A DNA stretch of 64,000 nt from Chitinophagaceae bacterium (GTDB taxonomy: Bacteria > Bacteroidota > Bacteroidia > Chitinophagales > Chitinophagaceae): the NCBI GenBank assembly GCA_016715365.1, contig JADKAM010000001.1, positions 992,001 through 1,056,000 of the forward strand, written 5' to 3'. Below, one piece after another: positions 44,258-52,565 of this stretch. The position numbers were made by a program, and so were the translations under genes. The notes below the pieces were generated by a model, which worked only from the letters and a program-made list of their open reading frames with translations, was not told the origin of the DNA and ran no database searches. Positions within the stretch are counted from its first letter, which is position 1. Every line of letters begins with the position of its first letter.

Positions 44258-44450
44258 GTACAAAAGATAACTTCTCCGACATTGCCGGCAACTATGCCCC
44301 TGGCTCCAGCCCATTGGTAATATTTCTTATAGAAAAAAGATGGTGACGAATGCAAAGGCAATTACTGCTAATACCTTGTTTGGCGCAGGTTATAATATAC
44401 CCTTGGAAAGGCCCGCTGAGTTCAAAAAAATTCTTCTCAATTTGTATTAA
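44257..44450 (+). pseudogene. Remnant of an alpha/beta hydrolase C-terminus
   Basis: Between the receiver gene and the convergent GH3 gene, two frames look coding: SSPLVIFLIEK (stop at 44344) and, one frame off, AKAITANTLFGAGYNIPLERPAEFKKILLNLY (stop at 44448). The second resembles the end of many alpha/beta hydrolases, where GAGHxxPLExP precedes the last helix (His is Tyr here). No start or N-terminal part is visible. I read it as a decayed gene tail. Confidence 0.35.
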
Positions 44451-44458
44451 GGTGGACA

Positions 44459-47380
44459 TTACAATCCCATTGCTTTATAAATTGTCTCCTGAATATTGGT
44501 ACGTACATTCATCCTGAGCAGTTTTGTATTTTCACCACCATCGGGATTTACGCGGTTGCTTAAGAAAATAAAAAGCATATCATATGCTGGATCGGCCCAT
44601 ACACAGGTTCCTGTATATCCTGTGTGGCCAAAGGTTTGCGGCGATGCAGAAAGACTTGGGTAGGGGTCAGGACGTGTTCTGTTATTTTTTTCTGGCTTAT
44701 CAAAACCATAGCCACGCCGGCTGATATCGCTGTGGTAGGCAGTAAAGAGGTTAACCGTTTCTTCACGTAAAAATCTTTTCCCATTAATGGTACCGCCGTT
44801 CAACAGCATCTGCATGATCATGGCCAGGTCGTACGCATTGCTGAACAAACCTGCATGGCCTGCTACACCACCAAACATGGCAGCGCCGGGGTCATGCACA
44901 TCGCCCCGTAATTGTTGTAAGCGAAATTGTTTTTCTTTTTCTGTTGGAATGATTCTTTGCAAAGGATATTGTTCCGTTGGTTTAAAGCCGGCGGTGGTTA
45001 AACCCATGGGCCGGTAAAATGCTGTTTCAACAAAATCATTTAATGGTAAGCCGCTGATGGCTTCCACTATCTTACCTAAAAATATAAAATCATTATCGCT
45101 GTAAATGTACCTGCCGGTGCGGCCAAGCGGACTTTCTATAATTCGTTTGTATAAAGTATCACGCCAGTCGTTACGCATGTACATGTTATTTGCAACACGT
45201 ATACCGAAGGAATCTTTTTTTACTGCAGCATAAAATTGTGGTTTTGGAACACCTGCAGAATCAATGGTTTCTTTATAAAAAGGGATGTATGCAACCAAAC
45301 CGGCCTGGTGCAGTAAAATATTTTCGATGGTTAAATTTTCTTTGTTGGTTCCCCTAACCCAGGGCAGGTAATCACCAAGCTTTTTTTTTAGATCCAGTTT
45401 GCCTTCATCATACAACCGCATTACAGATATGGTAGTGGCGCAAACTTTGGTAACCGATGCCATATCAAAAATAGATTCGGTGTTTACAGCTTCTGTTTTA
45501 TCATACATATAATTGCCATAGGCTTTGTGGTAAACGATCTTGCCATCTTTGGCAACCAGTACTACAGCACCGGGTGTAGCTCCTTTGGCAATGGCATCTT
45601 CGGCAATGGCATCAATGGCAGTTAGTTTTGCAGCATCTAAAATTCCTTTTGCTGCTTTAACAGGATTGGGTGCTTTAAATGTTATACCTGTACCAAATTT
45701 TAACTGCTCACAAACTGTAACCGGCAGTTTTCCCTGTGCTGCTATCTTTCCCTGTAACAGATCTACTGCCGCGTTTTGTACAATGCTGTCGTCTTCATAA
45801 CAGGCCACCAGGTTCTTTGCATTGCACCAGTTCTTAACAGCATACACATTTCCAAAAACAAATGTGATGGCTTTTGTTTTTTGTTGTAATTGAGTTACCA
45901 GGTCAACTGCATTTTTACTGATACCAAAATTATTTGCAGGGAAACGGGTATAATTATGAATACCAATAATCACCTGATTGTATTTATTTTTTATTTCAGA
46001 AATCATTTTTGCAGTTTCAGAATCATTCTGTTGATAGCTGAAGTTGATAACATCTGCATCGTAATCCATGCGCATACGGTTGGCCATTGCGTTGTTGGCG
46101 CTGTTGCCAACATTTACATAAACTATTTGCTTTTTAACTGAATCTTTTTTAGCCGTCAACGGAAAAAAAACAGCATCTGTTTTTTTCAAAACGGTCAATG
46201 CATTTTCTGCAATCAGTTTGCGCATGCTGTTCACATCGCGGTTTAAATCGTTGGTTAAATTATTGGTGTTGATTGGTTTTAGTGAAGCCAGTCCGTAATC
46301 ATATTTTGCTTTCAGTACTTTTCTGCAATGAAATTCAATATCAGCCCAGCTTAACCTTCCAGTTTTTATAGCGGCTTTTATTTTTTCAATTGCCACAGGT
46401 ACGTCACTTGGTAAACAAAGCATGTCGTTACCGGCAATTAAAGATTCTACTGAAGCTGCACCATCCGGGAAAAATTTATTTACACCCTGCATACCAAGTG
46501 CGTCAGTAAAAGTTAAACCCTGGTAGCCCAGGTCGTTTCTCAATAAATCAGTAACATTATTTTTTGATAAAGATGTGGCTTTGTTGGTCGTACTGTCAAT
46601 AGAAGGAATGTATAAATGCGCCACCATTACACTGCCCACACCGGCATTAAATATCTGGCGGAAAGGATACAGTTCCAGCGATTCCAGTTGTGTCCTGGTT
46701 TTATTTATGACCGGCAGATCCAGGTGTGAATCTACCGACACATCGCCATGGCCGGGAAAATGTTTGGCACAGGCCATCACACCATTATCCTGCATACCTT
46801 TCATGTATTGTATGCCAAATGATGCCACTTTAAATTTATCTTCTCCAAAACTACGATCGTTAATTACCGGGTTAGCCGGATTATTATTTACATCAACTAC
46901 CGGTGCATAATTAACCTGTACATTCACACGTTTTAATTGGTCTGCAACAATTCTTCCATATTGATAAATAATGCTGGAATCCTGCACAGCTCCCATCATC
47001 ATCTGCCTGGGCAAAGGAAGTACGCTGTCTGTCATACGCATACCTATTCCATTCTCCGCATCAATACACATCATGATGGGAGTTTTTGCCAAAGCCTGCA
47101 GGTTGTTTAAAATATTTGCCTGCTTAACCGGGCTTCCCTGGAAAAGACAGACACCGCCTACGTTATATTGCTTTACCAATTCAGCAACCAGGCTGTCGTA
47201 AAAAGTAACTGTCTTGTTTGCGTTAATGGTTGACAAACGAACCACCATCAGCTGGGCTATCTGCTCATCGGGGGAGAGTGTTTTAAAAACACTGTCTACC
47301 CAAATGTTTGCTTTATTATTTTGCTGGGCAAAGCCGTTAACTGCTAAAAAAAGAAATAAAATCAATTGAATTTTTCGCAT
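44459..47380 (-). CDS. Secreted GH3 / beta-lactamase-type serine hydrolase fusion
   Basis: 973 residues with a signal peptide (ending VNGFAQ). N-terminal GH3 domain (~30-370) with the NagZ-type His-Asp acid/base loop KHFPGHGDVSVDSH near residue 205 and nucleophile region TDALGMQGV near 290, so beta-N-acetylglucosaminidase activity is likely. A GH3 C-like middle part follows. The C-terminal ~370 residues are a class C beta-lactamase/esterase domain with the SVTK nucleophile motif near 640 and YSDND (YxN-like). This fusion is known in Bacteroidota and probably acts in murein recycling or muropeptide trimming in the periplasm. Confidence 0.88.
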   Translation of the reverse strand: MRKIQLILFLFLAVNGFAQQNNKANIWVDSVFKTLSPDEQIAQLMVVRLSTINANKTVTFYDSLVAELVKQYNVGGVCLFQGSPVKQANILNNLQALAKTPIMMCIDAENGIGMRMTDSVLPLPRQMMMGAVQDSSIIYQYGRIVADQLKRVNVQVNYAPVVDVNNNPANPVINDRSFGEDKFKVASFGIQYMKGMQDNGVMACAKHFPGHGDVSVDSHLDLPVINKTRTQLESLELYPFRQIFNAGVGSVMVAHLYIPSIDSTTNKATSLSKNNVTDLLRNDLGYQGLTFTDALGMQGVNKFFPDGAASVESLIAGNDMLCLPSDVPVAIEKIKAAIKTGRLSWADIEFHCRKVLKAKYDYGLASLKPINTNNLTNDLNRDVNSMRKLIAENALTVLKKTDAVFFPLTAKKDSVKKQIVYVNVGNSANNAMANRMRMDYDADVINFSYQQNDSETAKMISEIKNKYNQVIIGIHNYTRFPANNFGISKNAVDLVTQLQQKTKAITFVFGNVYAVKNWCNAKNLVACYEDDSIVQNAAVDLLQGKIAAQGKLPVTVCEQLKFGTGITFKAPNPVKAAKGILDAAKLTAIDAIAEDAIAKGATPGAVVLVAKDGKIVYHKAYGNYMYDKTEAVNTESIFDMASVTKVCATTISVMRLYDEGKLDLKKKLGDYLPWVRGTNKENLTIENILLHQAGLVAYIPFYKETIDSAGVPKPQFYAAVKKDSFGIRVANNMYMRNDWRDTLYKRIIESPLGRTGRYIYSDNDFIFLGKIVEAISGLPLNDFVETAFYRPMGLTTAGFKPTEQYPLQRIIPTEKEKQFRLQQLRGDVHDPGAAMFGGVAGHAGLFSNAYDLAMIMQMLLNGGTINGKRFLREETVNLFTAYHSDISRRGYGFDKPEKNNRTRPDPYPSLSASPQTFGHTGYTGTCVWADPAYDMLFIFLSNRVNPDGGENTKLLRMNVRTNIQETIYKAMGL

Positions 47381-47415
47381 ATTGCTCTAAAAATTTTATA
47401 GTGGACAGGATATGT

Positions 47416-47423
47416 TATTTTTG
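47416..47423 (+). promoter_or_regulatory. Candidate -7 box of mutL
   Basis: TATTTTTG matches TAnnTTTG 20 bases before the TTG start of mutL; transcription would start near 47430. The 63-base gap with the divergent GH3 gene leaves little other space. Confidence 0.4.
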
Positions 47424-47443
47424 TTGTTCTAAATTACAGGATT

Positions 47444-49264
47444 TTGCCCGATATCATTCAATTATTGCCCGATAACATTGCCAACCAGATTGCTGCCGGT
47501 GAAGTTATACAACGGCCGGCCAGTGCTGTAAAGGAACTGCTGGAAAATGCCGTGGATGCAGGGGCAACAGAAATTAACCTCATGGTGAATGATGCAGGCA
47601 AGGCATTGATACAGGTTATTGATAATGGCAAGGGTATGAGTGAAACCGATGCAAGGATGGCTTTTGAGCGCCACGCCACCTCCAAGATTAAAAATATTGA
47701 AGATCTGTTTAAGATAAAAACCATGGGTTTCAGGGGAGAGGCTTTGGCAAGTATTGCTGCCGTTGCCCAGGTTGAATTAAAATCGAAAAGGGAAGAAGAC
47801 GAAACCGGTGTTTTTATTGAGATCGAGAACAGCCAGGTTATTAAGCAGGAACCCATTGCTATGCAAACGGGCACGAGCATTGCCATGAAGAATCTTTTTT
47901 TTAATGTGCCGGCAAGAAGGAATTTTTTAAAAAGTAATGCAGCTGAGCTGAGGCATATTGTAGATGAGTTCATCAGGGTGGCGATGTCTTTTCCAGAAAT
48001 CTTTTTTTCTTTTACCAGCAATGGCCAGCAGGTTTTTCACCTGGAGAAAGGAAGCATGAAGCAACGGATTGTACAGATACTCGGTAATAGTTATGCTGCT
48101 AAACTGGTGCCGGTGCAGGAGCAGACAGATTATATGAATATTTACGGTTTTGTGGGCAAACCCGAAACTGCCAAGAAAACCCGGGGCGACCAATACTTTT
48201 TTGTGAACAACCGTTTTATTAAAAGTGCCTACCTGAACCATGCGGTGATGAATGCTTTTAATGAAATGATCGCTAAGGACAGTTTCCCGATGTACACATT
48301 GTTTATTGATCTGGATCCATCGCAACTGGATATTAATGTACACCCCACCAAACAGGAAATTAAATTTGAAGACGAAAAGATTGTATACGCTTTTGTGCAA
48401 AGTGCCATCAAACATGCACTGGCTCAGTTCAGCATTTCTCCTACTTTGGATTTTGATCTGGATGCCTCTATACAAAGCCTGGATGCGGTAAGCAAACCAT
48501 TTACCGAAGAAAAAAAATCTTCGGCTTCATCATCTTCTTTATACAATACGTTCACTAAAAAAAACCAATCTCATTTTGTAGAAAGTAAAAGTGAATTAAA
48601 ACACTGGAGAGATTTTTATGAGAAAGACAAACCACAACCGGATACCTTTAAGCCACAGGTTGAAGTAACTGCTTTAATAACACAAAACCCAAAACCCGAA
48701 ACACAAAACCTTTTACAATTACACAACAGCTTCATCGTGGTGCAAACCAATCGTGGTTACTTCCTCGTTCATCAGCAGAATGCACATGAACGGATTTTAT
48801 ATGAACGTTTTGCTTTGGCCGTTGAAGGTAAACCCATTGCCACGCAGCAGAGTTTATTTCCGGCTACTATTGAATTACATGCTGCTGATGCTGTTTTGCT
48901 GAAAGAACTTTTGCCCGATATGAATCACCTGGGCTACCAGTTAGAACCCTTTGGAAACAATACTTTTGTAATACAGGGTACACCCGCGGATGTAAGCCAG
49001 GGCAATGAAAAAACAGCTATAGAAAAAATGCTGGAGCAGTACAAACATTTCAGCAGCGATTTAAAATACAGCAAGCGTGAAAAATTGTTGCGTTCACTGG
49101 CATTGCAACAATCAGTAAAAGCAGGCACTTCTTTAACAGATAAAGAAATTAAGGTTTTAATTGATGACCTCTTTAATTGCGCCATACCCAATAGCACAGC
49201 AAACGGTAAACCCACTTATCTTGAATTTAAAAAAGAGGAGCTGGATAAATTGTTTGGGAGGTAA
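47444..49264 (+). CDS. mutL: DNA mismatch repair endonuclease MutL
   Basis: 606 residues. MutL links mismatch recognition by MutS to strand removal. The start is a TTG, chosen because the conserved MutL opening (PDIIQLLPDNIANQIAAGEV) begins right after it and no ATG is near. GHKL ATPase motifs: ELLENAVDAGA, IDNGKGM, HATSKI and TMGFRGEAL. The C-terminal dimerisation domain (about 420-606) lacks the DQHAxxE motif in intact form (HQQNAHERI is seen), so endonuclease activity may differ from the Bacillus type. The linker near residue 415 holds a word-like repeat tract. Confidence 0.94.
   Translation: MPDIIQLLPDNIANQIAAGEVIQRPASAVKELLENAVDAGATEINLMVNDAGKALIQVIDNGKGMSETDARMAFERHATSKIKNIEDLFKIKTMGFRGEALASIAAVAQVELKSKREEDETGVFIEIENSQVIKQEPIAMQTGTSIAMKNLFFNVPARRNFLKSNAAELRHIVDEFIRVAMSFPEIFFSFTSNGQQVFHLEKGSMKQRIVQILGNSYAAKLVPVQEQTDYMNIYGFVGKPETAKKTRGDQYFFVNNRFIKSAYLNHAVMNAFNEMIAKDSFPMYTLFIDLDPSQLDINVHPTKQEIKFEDEKIVYAFVQSAIKHALAQFSISPTLDFDLDASIQSLDAVSKPFTEEKKSSASSSSLYNTFTKKNQSHFVESKSELKHWRDFYEKDKPQPDTFKPQVEVTALITQNPKPETQNLLQLHNSFIVVQTNRGYFLVHQQNAHERILYERFALAVEGKPIATQQSLFPATIELHAADAVLLKELLPDMNHLGYQLEPFGNNTFVIQGTPADVSQGNEKTAIEKMLEQYKHFSSDLKYSKREKLLRSLALQQSVKAGTSLTDKEIKVLIDDLFNCAIPNSTANGKPTYLEFKKEELDKLFGR
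48680..48713 (+). repeat. In-frame repeat tract (AAACCC words) in the mutL linker
   Basis: CACAAAACCC, AAAACCCGAAACACAAAACC: imperfect copies of an 8-10 base word. It encodes TQNPKPETQNLL between the ATPase and dimerisation domains, a site tolerant of insertion. Confidence 0.5.
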
Positions 49265-49272
49265 AAATACAG

Positions 49273-49358
49273 TTTCACGCAGAGAAGACAGAGAAGCAGA
49301 GGTCGCAGGATATTAATGAACTTTGCGCTCTCTGCTCCTTAGCGCTCTCTGCGTGAAA
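49273..49358. repeat. 86-bp palindromic intergenic repeat, copy 2 (TTTCACGCAGAG type)
   Basis: Ends are TTTCACGCAGAG (49273-49284) and its exact complement (49347-49358); the inside has GCAGAGGTCGCA and GCGCTCTCTGC words. Same termini as the element at 7446-7526 and the same setting: between convergent genes, eight bases after a stop codon (mutL). Confidence 0.72.
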
Positions 49359-49360
49359 CC

Positions 49361-49397
49361 AAAAAAGCCCGCAACATCTCTGTTACAGGCCTTTGCT
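49361..49397 (-). terminator. Terminator of the PKD/T9SS gene
   Basis: On the minus strand GCCTGTAAC pairs with GTTGCGGGC (two G:U pairs), followed by six T. It begins about 25 bases after the stop of the PKD gene, beside the palindromic repeat. Confidence 0.7.
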
Positions 49398-49413
49398 TTA
49401 AATAACCCTATTC

Positions 49414-52400
49414 TTACAATTTTTGGAATCTGGCATAGCAGACCCTGTTTCCATAGACTAATCTGATGTTATATTGTCCGGCAATAAGATTGTTTACCTG
49501 TAAGGTAACAACATTGTTTCCTGTATTTCCCTGTTGATTTTGCTGCAATACCACCACATTTAAATTATTGTATACAGTAGCATAGATCATTTCAGGCTGT
49601 GTTAAAAAAAGATTTACACTAACTATAGAAGCGGCAGGGTTTGGAAATGCCTGCAACTCACAAACATTTGAAACCTGGTCGATGCGGATATAGTTGCAAT
49701 ATTCTTTCACACATCCACCCTGCAAGGTTGCTTTTAAGCAAACCTTGTAATAGCCTGTATCCTGGAACAGGTAGATCGGATTATTCTGATGCAGGATTAC
49801 TGGTGGTGTTGCAACGGTACCGTTCAGTTTATATATGTACCATACCTGGTCAAGGATTGGTAAGGTTGCATTGGCGATAAATTGAAACTTATTAGGCAAA
49901 TTAGAATTTCGCACAAAAGTGTAACCTATGTGTGCTGTATCGCAGTTGATTTGTGGTAACACCCTTATTTCCTTGCAGGTTGTAGATGCACAATTTGGCC
50001 CACGCCATACTGTTAGGCAGGCAACATACACACCAGGTTGTGCATAGCGGTGTACAGCAATGGGGTCCTGGCTGCCGGTACCATCACCAAAGGTCCAGGT
50101 ATACTGTAATGTATTGTTGATATAATCCGGCGTGAATTTATATTTCTGGTTATCATTGGGGAAAACCTGGTATGTATATTTTGAAAGCTGGGTACATGGT
50201 GGTACCGGTGCAGGAATGTAAACGGTATCACAGGTTTCACGAACACAGTTTGAGTTTGGTAAGTAAACCCTCAGACAAACAAGGTACCTGCCGGGCTGTG
50301 CATATTCGTGAACGGCATTCCATGATGTGAGCGAATTACCATCTCCAAAGTTCCACAAGGCGATAGCATTTGCCGCTGGCGGAGTACTCAGGTTGGTGAA
50401 ATAAACTTTTCTGAGATTTATTGAATCAAGCCTCCAGTTAAAGTTTACCGTGAAATTGCAGGGCGCTGTTACAACAACTGTGTTACATTTTTCACGAACA
50501 CAGGTAACCTGGTTTGGCGTTGTGGCACTGTTGTTTTTCTTCACCCTTAAACAAACTGTATATGTACCGGCATTTGCGTAAATATGTGTTGGGTTGGCAA
50601 CATTGGGATTGCTTTGTAAGCCACTTACCGATGAGCCATCGCCAAAAGTCCATCTTACCGAATCTGTTGGGTTGATGGGTGTACTGGTATTGGTGAATTT
50701 GATCCGCAAAGGATGATTTGTATCTGGTTGCGAAGTGAAATTAACCACCAGGTTACAAGGTTCAGATACCACTATGTTTCTGCAGCTATATCTTACGCAT
50801 GGCACATTATTGAGGGTGTTTCGTTTAATTACAATTAAACAAACATTGTAGTTTCCGGCATGGGCATAATTATGAATCGGGCTGGCAACATTGGGGTCGC
50901 TTTGTACACCATTCAATGAGGTACCATCGCCAAAGCTCCAGCGCAGTGAGTCGGTGGGGCTAACAGGCACACTGGTATTGGTAAACTTAATTCGTAAAGG
51001 ATTGTTTGGATCGGCCTGCGAAGTAAAATTTACCACCAGTGTGCAAGGTTCATATACTGTAATTGTTCTGCAATATTCTCTTACGCATTGGACTGTACTG
51101 CCAACATTGCCATTTTTCTTTACTCTTAAGCAAACGGTATAGCTGCCTGCATTTGCGTAAATATGTGTTGGGTTAGCAACATTGGGATCGCTTTGTAAAC
51201 CACTTACAGAAGAGCCATCGCCAAATGTCCACCTTACCGAATCGGTTATATTAATGGGCGTACTGGTATTGGTGAATTTGATGCGTAGCGGATGGGCAGA
51301 ATCAGGCTGCGAAGTGAAATTAACTACCAGGGTACAAGGCGCCTGCACAACTATTGTTTTGCAGATCTCCCTGATGCAAGGTGTTGTAGTGTTTGAATAA
51401 TATCTTATTATTTTTAAGCAAACAGTATATGTACCGGGAGCTGTATAAAAATGTACCGGGTTAAATTGATTGGAAAAAGTACCGTCACCAAATGTCCATT
51501 TGATTGAATCTGTTGCAGCAATATTGGTGCTGGTATTATTAAATTCAATTCTTAATGGATTGGTTGGTGTAGCTGCCCAGGTAAAATTGGGAACGATATT
51601 ACAAGGTGCCGTTACTACAATCGTTTTGCAGATTTCTCTTACACAAGGTGCAGATCCGGGGGGAGTTAATTTTTGAACTCTTAAACAAACAGTGTAGGTA
51701 CCGGGTACATTATAAATGTGTACAGGGTTCACTGCTGAAGAAGTAGTGCCATCACCAAATGTCCATTTAATTGAATCGGTATTTGAAAGGGGTACACTTA
51801 AATTTGTAAACTCAATTCTTAATGGATTGGTTGGGGTAACTGCCCAGCTAAAATTAGCCACCAGGTTACAAGGTGCCTGGATCACTACTGTTTTACAGAT
51901 ATATCTTATGCAGGGAGCAGTAGTATTATTGTTATTTTTCTTAACAATTAAGCAAACATTATAAGTGCCGGCATTGGCATAAGTATGAACAGGGTTAACC
52001 GCATGTGATGAAGTGTTATCGCCAAACTGCCAGGTTACCGAATCGGTTGCCGCAAGCGGTACCGATAAATTTTGAAAAGCCAGTGTTAAGGGATTGGATG
52101 CAACACTGGACCAGCTGAAATTAACCACCAGGTTACAGGGTTCATTAATGGTTACAATTTTGGTAAACGATTGCGTACATACCGGAACATTATTTTGATT
52201 TAACCTTACAATAGTATGCACAACCGGGTAACTGCCGGGCAATGCATACGTATGTGTTGGCGAGATCAACTGGCTTCCCTGAGTGCCATCACCAAAGCTC
52301 CAGTAATGGTGCACCAGCGGAGAGTCGTTTGCCACTACCGGGTTAAACTTTACGGTAAAATTGGTAAGGTACTGAACCCCAAATTCGGCATTGCAATTGG

Positions 52401-52473
52401 GTGTGGTTTGTGCTGTAGCCTTAAAACTAAAGGCGGCAAGGGTAAGCCATAGCAGCGTAAAGATCTTTTTCAT
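49414..52473 (-). CDS. Large PKD-repeat protein with type IX secretion sorting domain
   Basis: 1019 residues with a signal peptide. About ten PKD modules of ~85-105 residues follow; nine show the core W-x-FGDG-x-S/T (for example RWTFGDGSSVSG), the tenth is degenerate. Each ends in a cysteine-bearing linker such as CVREICKTIVVTAPC, so disulfides between strands are likely. The last ~80 residues (AFPNPAASIVSVNLF to RVCYARFQKL) are a type A T9SS sorting domain, predicting export across the outer membrane and attachment to the surface. Modules 5 and 7 are nearly identical, a sign of recent duplication or conversion. Probably an adhesin-like surface protein. Confidence 0.85.
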   Translation of the reverse strand: MKKIFTLLWLTLAAFSFKATAQTTPNCNAEFGVQYLTNFTVKFNPVVANDSPLVHHYWSFGDGTQGSQLISPTHTYALPGSYPVVHTIVRLNQNNVPVCTQSFTKIVTINEPCNLVVNFSWSSVASNPLTLAFQNLSVPLAATDSVTWQFGDNTSSHAVNPVHTYANAGTYNVCLIVKKNNNNTTAPCIRYICKTVVIQAPCNLVANFSWAVTPTNPLRIEFTNLSVPLSNTDSIKWTFGDGTTSSAVNPVHIYNVPGTYTVCLRVQKLTPPGSAPCVREICKTIVVTAPCNIVPNFTWAATPTNPLRIEFNNTSTNIAATDSIKWTFGDGTFSNQFNPVHFYTAPGTYTVCLKIIRYYSNTTTPCIREICKTIVVQAPCTLVVNFTSQPDSAHPLRIKFTNTSTPINITDSVRWTFGDGSSVSGLQSDPNVANPTHIYANAGSYTVCLRVKKNGNVGSTVQCVREYCRTITVYEPCTLVVNFTSQADPNNPLRIKFTNTSVPVSPTDSLRWSFGDGTSLNGVQSDPNVASPIHNYAHAGNYNVCLIVIKRNTLNNVPCVRYSCRNIVVSEPCNLVVNFTSQPDTNHPLRIKFTNTSTPINPTDSVRWTFGDGSSVSGLQSNPNVANPTHIYANAGTYTVCLRVKKNNSATTPNQVTCVREKCNTVVVTAPCNFTVNFNWRLDSINLRKVYFTNLSTPPAANAIALWNFGDGNSLTSWNAVHEYAQPGRYLVCLRVYLPNSNCVRETCDTVYIPAPVPPCTQLSKYTYQVFPNDNQKYKFTPDYINNTLQYTWTFGDGTGSQDPIAVHRYAQPGVYVACLTVWRGPNCASTTCKEIRVLPQINCDTAHIGYTFVRNSNLPNKFQFIANATLPILDQVWYIYKLNGTVATPPVILHQNNPIYLFQDTGYYKVCLKATLQGGCVKEYCNYIRIDQVSNVCELQAFPNPAASIVSVNLFLTQPEMIYATVYNNLNVVVLQQNQQGNTGNNVVTLQVNNLIAGQYNIRLVYGNRVCYARFQKL
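50500..51330 (-). repeat. Near-identical DNA repeats within the PKD gene (modules 5-7)
   Basis: The segments around 50578-50680 and 51168-51260 share long runs with only scattered silent changes (for example ATATGTGTTGGGTT and CATCGCCAAA in both). The module between them (about 50865-50965) is a more distant copy. The repeat is a coding array, not CRISPR. Confidence 0.7.
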
Positions 52474-52565
52474 ACAAAAGGTTTTGTTGGTTAAAGGATA
52501 AACAGGGGTTCAAGCTTAAGGTAGATACGCTGGTTTTTGGTTTTGTTGCCTGAAGGATAAAAATA

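Noticed and set aside
44340..44450. 36-codon small protein gene with ATG at 44340
   Set aside because: The sequence looks like the tail of an alpha/beta hydrolase in continuity with a broken upstream frame, so a remnant is more likely than a new small gene.
49414..52473. Regularly spaced repeats that might be a CRISPR array
   Set aside because: They are coding PKD modules of ~270-310 bases, not short direct repeats with unique spacers.
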